9,733 bases of DNA from NCBI GenBank assembly GCA_027009095.1, contig JALVDG010000275.1, positions 1 through 9,733 of the forward strand, read 5' to 3'. The notes beneath the pieces are model-generated. The model made no database searches. It worked only from the letters and a program-made list of their open reading frames with translations, and was not told the origin of the DNA. Position numbers and translations under genes: made by a program. This document shows positions 6,534-9,733 of the stretch, piece by piece (positions within the stretch are counted from its first letter, which is position 1; each line of letters begins with the position of its first letter). Origin of the DNA: Thiotrichaceae bacterium. Its GTDB lineage: Bacteria; Pseudomonadota; Gammaproteobacteria; Thiotrichales; Thiotrichaceae.

Positions 6534-7616
6534 ATGTTTCGTATTTTTAAGAAAAAAAAGCCTGAAGAAAAAGTAATAAAAGAACAAGTAACGGAGAGCT
6601 TAGCCGAATCAAGTGAAGAAAAAGCTAGCTTAGCGCCGACTGAATCTAACCCTATTGTAGAAAAACCCAAACAAAAAACCACCAAAGCAGGTTTATTTTC
6701 CCGCTTAAAACAAGGTTTATCGCGCACGGGTAGCGCACTGACTGAAGGCGTTAGCACGGTTGTTTTAGGTGAAAAGAGAATTGATGATGATGTACTCGAA
6801 GAGCTAGAGACACGTTTATTGATGGCAGACGTGGGCATGGAAGCCACCATGAAAATCATCGACCAATTAACCGCCCAAGTAAAACGCAAAGAACTAGAAG
6901 ATATTGATGCGCTGATGCAGTCGATGTACAAGGTGATGATTAAAATACTTCACCCTGTCTCTGAGCCATTTGAAATTAAAGACGAGCATCAGCCTACGGT
7001 TATTTTAATGGTCGGCATCAACGGTGCAGGTAAAACCACCACAATCGGAAAGCTAGCAAAGCAATATCAAAATCAAGGTAAATCGGTGATGCTAGCCGCA
7101 GGCGACACCTTCCGTGCTGCGGCTGTAGAACAGTTACAAGTATGGGGCGAGCGCAACGATATTCCTGTCGTCGCCCAAGGTACAGGGGCAGACAGTGCAT
7201 CAGTTATTTATGATGCAATGGAATCAGCCAAGGCACGAGGCATTGATATTCTACTCGCCGACACCGCAGGACGCTTACACACACAAGACAACTTAATGGA
7301 AGAGTTGAAAAAAGTGAAACGCGTAATGCAAAAAATCGACCCAGAAGCCCCCCATGAGGTGATGCTGATTATTGATGCTAGCATCGGACAAAATGCACTC
7401 GCCCAAGCCAAAGAATTTGATGCTGCTATTGGCGTGACAGGTATAACCGTGACTAAATTAGACGGCACCGCAAAAGGCGGCATTTTATTTGCGATTGCAG
7501 AGCAAGCTAAAATACCGATACGCTTTATTGGTGTAGGTGAAGGCATTGATGACTTACAAGTATTTGATGCTTATGAATTTGTGGGTGCGCTATTGGCAGG
7601 TGAAGAAGCAGTATAA
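6534..7616 (+). CDS. ftsY: Signal recognition particle receptor FtsY
   Basis: This 360-residue SRP receptor GTPase docks ribosome-nascent-chain-SRP complexes at the inner membrane through interaction with Ffh and SecYEG. Residues 1-50 form a short charged A domain (MFRIFKKKKPEEK, then Glu/Ser/Lys-rich). The membrane-binding amphipathic region GLFSRLKQGLSRTGSAL begins at residue 53. The N domain follows (RIDDDVLEELETRLLMADVG), then the G domain with P-loop GINGAGKT (161-168), DTFRAAA, DTAGR (243-247) and TKLD (307-310), followed by the family block GTAKGG. The A domain is much shorter than that of E. coli. Only a weak GAG precedes the ATG. In many gammaproteobacteria ftsE and ftsX follow; here the gene ends at a strong inverted repeat facing a SafE-like gene. 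Confidence 0.97.
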   Translation: MFRIFKKKKPEEKVIKEQVTESLAESSEEKASLAPTESNPIVEKPKQKTTKAGLFSRLKQGLSRTGSALTEGVSTVVLGEKRIDDDVLEELETRLLMADVGMEATMKIIDQLTAQVKRKELEDIDALMQSMYKVMIKILHPVSEPFEIKDEHQPTVILMVGINGAGKTTTIGKLAKQYQNQGKSVMLAAGDTFRAAAVEQLQVWGERNDIPVVAQGTGADSASVIYDAMESAKARGIDILLADTAGRLHTQDNLMEELKKVKRVMQKIDPEAPHEVMLIIDASIGQNALAQAKEFDAAIGVTGITVTKLDGTAKGGILFAIAEQAKIPIRFIGVGEGIDDLQVFDAYEFVGALLAGEEAV

Positions 7617-7627
7617 ACTAAAATACT

Positions 7628-7681
7628 TTGTAACTACTCAGCACAATCTGGGCAATTACTGATTGTGCTGAGTAGTTACAA
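7628..7681. terminator. Perfect 21-bp inverted repeat, probable bidirectional terminator of ftsY and the SafE-like gene
   Basis: The arms 7628-7648 (TTGTAACTACTCAGC and onward) and 7661-7681 are exactly complementary over 21 bp around a 12-nt loop. The repeat begins 11 bp after the ftsY stop, and its right arm covers the TAA and last codon of the convergent membrane-protein gene. The flanks give only short T-tracts (TACTTTTAG on plus, AAGTATTTTAG on minus), so termination is inferred from stem strength and the convergent position. Confidence 0.75.
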
Positions 7682-8371
7682 TACTTTTAGCAGTGTCATT
7701 ACTGCCATTATCATTACTAAGAACCCTACTAGCAAACGAACGGTTGGATGACGAGTCCACTTAGATAATCTGCCTGCAATAACACCCATTGCTAGTAAGT
7801 TTGGTAACGTGCCTAAACCAAAAGATAGCATTAATAATGCTCCTTCTATTGCACCTCCAGCAGAAAGCGACATAATCAAGATAGTATAAACAAGTCCACA
7901 TGGTAGCCAGCCCCATAAAAAACCGAGAGGAATGGCTTGTTGTACTGTGTTAACGGGAATAAAGCGTCGACTGATTGGTTCTATGTGTTTCCATAGTTTA
8001 GCACCGAGGTGTTCAACGATAGACAATGTATTCCATAGCCCTGCCAAATATAAGCCTAGTAGCAACATAAATAGAGCTGCAATAACAAATAGTATTTTTT
8101 TTGTTTGATCTAAACCAGAAAGGTTTATTAAGCCAGCACCTAAAGCACCCATGAGCGCGCCTGCAGTAATATAACCTGCAATACGTCCGAGATTATAGGC
8201 TAATAAAATGGGTAATTGCTGTATAAGAGATGGCTTTTGAGTAGTCGATTGTTGGCTTAGAGATAACATGCCAACGATACCACCACACATTCCGATACAA
8301 TGGACTCCCCCCAAAAGCCCTGTGATAAAAGCAATAAAATAGGGTGAGTGATTAAGCCACGCAGTATCCAT
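7676..8371 (-). CDS. SafE/TauE-like (DsbD_2/UreH-type) inner-membrane protein with HCxGMCGG motif
   Basis: This 231-residue polytopic membrane protein has about six helices (roughly 11-38, 53-82, 92-112, 146-170, 175-198 and 208-231). Helix 1 carries HCIGMCGG (24-31) with Cys25 and Cys29, and the fourth carries GWLPCGLVYT (154-163) with Cys158. This is the signature of the group usually annotated as sulfite exporter TauE/SafE or cytochrome c biogenesis transmembrane protein. Members often sit beside cbb3 oxidase assembly genes and are suspected to handle metal (copper) or thiol redox; true sulfite export is not shown for this subgroup. Here no ccoNOP or ccoGHIS gene is near. It lies 32 bp after hspQ on the same strand and may be co-transcribed. 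The ribosome site is weak (TAAAG right before ATG). Confidence 0.85.
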   Translation of the reverse strand: MDTAWLNHSPYFIAFITGLLGGVHCIGMCGGIVGMLSLSQQSTTQKPSLIQQLPILLAYNLGRIAGYITAGALMGALGAGLINLSGLDQTKKILFVIAALFMLLLGLYLAGLWNTLSIVEHLGAKLWKHIEPISRRFIPVNTVQQAIPLGFLWGWLPCGLVYTILIMSLSAGGAIEGALLMLSFGLGTLPNLLAMGVIAGRLSKWTRHPTVRLLVGFLVMIMAVMTLLKVL

Positions 8372-8403
8372 CTTTAATGGATCAAAATATTAAGTAATTT
8401 GGG

Positions 8404-8736
8404 TTAATTAACTATTTGACGTAGCATATATTTACCCGAGGAGGTTCGTGTAAATACGTCATTTATCATAGGATGAATTACCTCTATGTCAGACGGATCC
8501 GAACGAATACTTTGCTCTGCAACGTAGGCCATTGTAGTATCTTCATCGATAAGCACATGATACCAAGGTGCGTCTTTTGGTGCTTTTACTCCTTCCTCAT
8601 CATCGTACCACTCTTCATCACCAGAAAAGCGAGCATCAACATCAACAATCACGCCCCGAAAATCATAATGACTATGATAAATAACATCACCAATATTGTA
8701 CTCTGCCTTTGTTACACCTACTTCTTCTATATTCAT
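8404..8736 (-). CDS. hspQ: Heat shock protein HspQ
   Basis: This 110-residue protein belongs to the HspQ/YccV family. In E. coli HspQ binds hemimethylated DNA in vitro, affects stability of mutant DnaA, and acts as a specificity factor for Lon protease. Visible family blocks are YNIGDVIYHSHYDFRGVIVDVD (an SH3-like barrel opening), the acidic loop around EEWYDDEEG, the core APWYHVLIDEDTTMAYVAEQ, and a C-terminal FTRTSSGKYMLR. The length is close to the E. coli protein (105 residues). ATG 8736 is chosen over GTG 8742 because an AGG lies 5 nt upstream of it, whereas the GTG has no ribosome site. A heat-shock-type promoter candidate lies upstream. The SafE-like gene follows after 32 bp. Confidence 0.93.
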   Translation of the reverse strand: MNIEEVGVTKAEYNIGDVIYHSHYDFRGVIVDVDARFSGDEEWYDDEEGVKAPKDAPWYHVLIDEDTTMAYVAEQSIRSDPSDIEVIHPMINDVFTRTSSGKYMLRQIVN

Positions 8737-8801
8737 GCTCACCTGATATCGTCTTATTTATCTGCTATTTTTTATTACGAAGTATAAACCCCATGCTCTA
8801 A

Positions 8802-8830
8802 AAATAAGGACTATTTTAGCTTATTTCAAG
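8802..8830 (-). promoter_or_regulatory. Candidate RpoH (sigma-32) promoter of hspQ
   Basis: On the minus strand CTTGAAA (8830-8824) is followed after 14 bp by CCTTATTT (8809-8802), compared with the sigma-32 consensus CTTGAAA and CCCCATnT. The -35 is perfect and the -10 agrees at C, C, A, T and the final T. The same bases can be read as a sigma-70 promoter, TTGAAA - 17 bp - TATTTT. The start would fall near 8795, giving a leader of about 60 nt. The match to a heat-shock gene is what makes sigma-32 attractive. Confidence 0.5.
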
Positions 8831-8877
8831 GAGATTCATCAGTCTAACCAAAATATTACCACTTGTTTTTTAAGTCT

Positions 8878-8896
8878 TTGAAACTCTAGAGTTCAA
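8878..8896. repeat. Short near-palindrome between mazG and hspQ
   Basis: AACTCTAGAGTT (8882-8893) is a perfect 12-bp palindrome, extended by TTGA on the left and TCAA on the right with one unpaired A. It lies about 50 bp upstream of the hspQ promoter candidate and about 50 bp after the mazG stop. No T-tract follows on either strand, so an operator-like site is as likely as a terminator, and chance cannot be excluded. Confidence 0.3.
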
Positions 8897-8943
8897 CATC
8901 CTATTGCTTATCGCAAATGAGCTCTGTGTCAATTATAGCAAAC

Positions 8944-9294
8944 TCAAAGCTTATTATATTTTGTCGCAATCCCTTTTGATTTTTCAACAGGATACTTAAT
9001 CGCATTTAACTCAATTTTACGATCCACTGCTTGTAATAAATCAATGTCTAGCTTATCTGCTAAACGAATTAAATACATCATAATATCTGCCATTTCTAGG
9101 GATACTTCATCTAATGTTTCCGCGGGTAAATTTTTACTTTGCTCATCAGTTAGCCACTGAAAATGCTCCACTAACTCGGCACATTCTACAATTAATGCCA
9201 TTGAAAAATTTTTAGGTGAATGAAATTGATCCCAGTCTCGTTCTTTCGCAAATTCTTGCAAACGTATTTTAATAGCTTCTAATCTATCCGACAT
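8944..9294 (-). CDS. MazG-like nucleotide pyrophosphohydrolase (RS21-C6/dCTPase type)
   Basis: This is a 116-residue single-domain all-alpha NTP pyrophosphatase that probably hydrolyses (d)NTPs, likely dCTP or modified nucleotides, to the monophosphate and pyrophosphate as house-cleaning. Evidence: the opening RLEAIKIRLQEFAKERDWDQFHSPKNF; metal-binding E37 and E40 in IVECAELVEHFQW; E67 and D70 in SLEMADIMMYLIRLADKL; and the ending NAIKYPVEKSKGIATKYNKL, typical of this subfamily. The start at ATG 9294 has GAGGT 4 nt upstream; an in-frame TTG at 9324 lacks one. It diverges from comM. No clear terminator follows. Confidence 0.92.
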   Translation of the reverse strand: MSDRLEAIKIRLQEFAKERDWDQFHSPKNFSMALIVECAELVEHFQWLTDEQSKNLPAETLDEVSLEMADIMMYLIRLADKLDIDLLQAVDRKIELNAIKYPVEKSKGIATKYNKL

Positions 9295-9406
9295 AATGAC
9301 CTCGTACTCGTAAAATATGAACAAGCATACCTCTTATCGATGATTAATTCGTGGACTAATTTATATCTGCTATGGTGAATTTTTAATAATTAATACCACT
9401 TATCTC

Positions 9407-9733
9407 ATGAGTTTAGCCTTAGTCTATAGCCGTACCAATGATGGAATACATGCCCCTTTAGTTATAATTGAGGTTGATTTAAGTAATGGATTGCCTGGAT
9501 TATCTATTGTTGGTCTACCAGAAACCGCGGTGAAAGAGAGTAAAGATCGTGTGCGTGCGGCAATTATTAATTCTAACTTTGAATTTCCCAGTAAACGTAT
9601 CACCATAAATCTTGCACCTGCTGATATTCCTAAAGATGGTGGACGTTTTGATTTGCCTATTGCTCTGGGAATACTGGCTGCATCTGGACAAATACCTGAA
9701 AAGAATTTATCTGAATATGAGTTTATAGGAGAG
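9407..9733 (+). CDS. comM: ComM/YifB family Mg-chelatase-like AAA+ ATPase, N-terminal part (truncated by window edge)
   Basis: The first 109 codons are present and the frame is still open at the edge; the full protein is usually about 500 residues. The translation starts MSLALVYSRTNDGIHAPLVI and contains the diagnostic blocks GLPGLSIVGLPETAVKESKDRVRAA, SNFEFPSKRITINLAPADIP and KDGGRFDLPIALGILAASGQ, the N-terminal ChlI-like domain of ComM. In Vibrio ComM is a hexameric helicase that promotes branch migration when transformed DNA recombines into the chromosome. The ATPase domain with the Walker motifs would lie beyond the window. No Shine-Dalgarno sequence is seen before ATG 9407, but the match to E. 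coli (MSLSIVHTR) starts exactly here. It is divergent from mazG across 112 bp. Confidence 0.93.
   Translation, partial: MSLALVYSRTNDGIHAPLVIIEVDLSNGLPGLSIVGLPETAVKESKDRVRAAIINSNFEFPSKRITINLAPADIPKDGGRFDLPIALGILAASGQIPEKNLSEYEFIGE

Noticed and set aside
6512..6931. Minus-strand 139-residue open frame opposite the start of ftsY
   Set aside because: It is serine-rich antisense translation of the FtsY A and N domains, with no recognisable motif.
7208..7546. Minus-strand 112-residue open frame opposite the FtsY GTPase domain
   Set aside because: It is antisense to conserved GTPase motifs and has no independent support.
8473..8787. Plus-strand 104-residue open frame opposite hspQ
   Set aside because: It is antisense to HspQ, and its apparent hydrophobic tail comes from AT-rich intergenic sequence.
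9295..9324. TTG-initiated ten-residue extension of the MazG-like protein
   Set aside because: It has no ribosome site, whereas ATG 9294 has GAGGT at proper spacing and matches the family N-terminus.

Overview
The window looks like chromosomal core sequence from an AT-rich gammaproteobacterium. The evidence is the combination of an HspQ heat-shock protein, an LptM-type lipoprotein, a ComM/YifB ATPase and the block rsmD - two M16 peptidases - divergent ftsY, an order familiar from Pseudomonas and relatives. No rRNA, tRNA, CRISPR array, insertion sequence or phage gene was seen. The genus cannot be fixed from the sequence.

Layout. Positions 1-1112 (minus strand) hold a secreted SASA/sialate-acetylesterase-like hydrolase followed by the N-terminal part of a LysE/RhtB-type exporter that runs off the left edge. 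Positions 1232-2823 (plus) hold a promoter candidate and two tandem paralogous alpha-helical proteins; only the second carries a C-terminal SEC-C zinc motif. Positions 2847-3035 hold a 51-residue lptM gene on the minus strand that is easily missed, with a long inverted repeat at its 3' end where it meets the SEC-C gene. Positions 3133-6498 (minus) are a tightly overlapped three-gene operon: active M16 zinc protease, inactive M16 partner, RsmD 16S rRNA methyltransferase. FtsY (6534-7616, plus) diverges from it across only 35 bp and ends at a perfect 21-bp inverted repeat shared with the convergent SafE-like membrane protein (7676-8371, minus). Upstream of that lie hspQ (with a heat-shock-type promoter candidate) and a MazG-like pyrophosphohydrolase, both minus. 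The right edge enters comM (plus, truncated).

How the genes relate. Several products serve the envelope: FtsY delivers ribosomes to the inner membrane, LptM belongs to outer-membrane LPS translocon assembly, and the M16 pair and the esterase carry signal peptides. RsmD, HspQ, MazG and ComM are housekeeping, quality-control or competence functions. Nothing shows one integrated pathway. The least explained part is the tandem paralog pair. The other points worth a second look are lptM away from its usual lysA/dapF neighbours, ftsY without ftsEX downstream, and the two gene-end inverted repeats. I did not find convincing evidence for a wholly new system.
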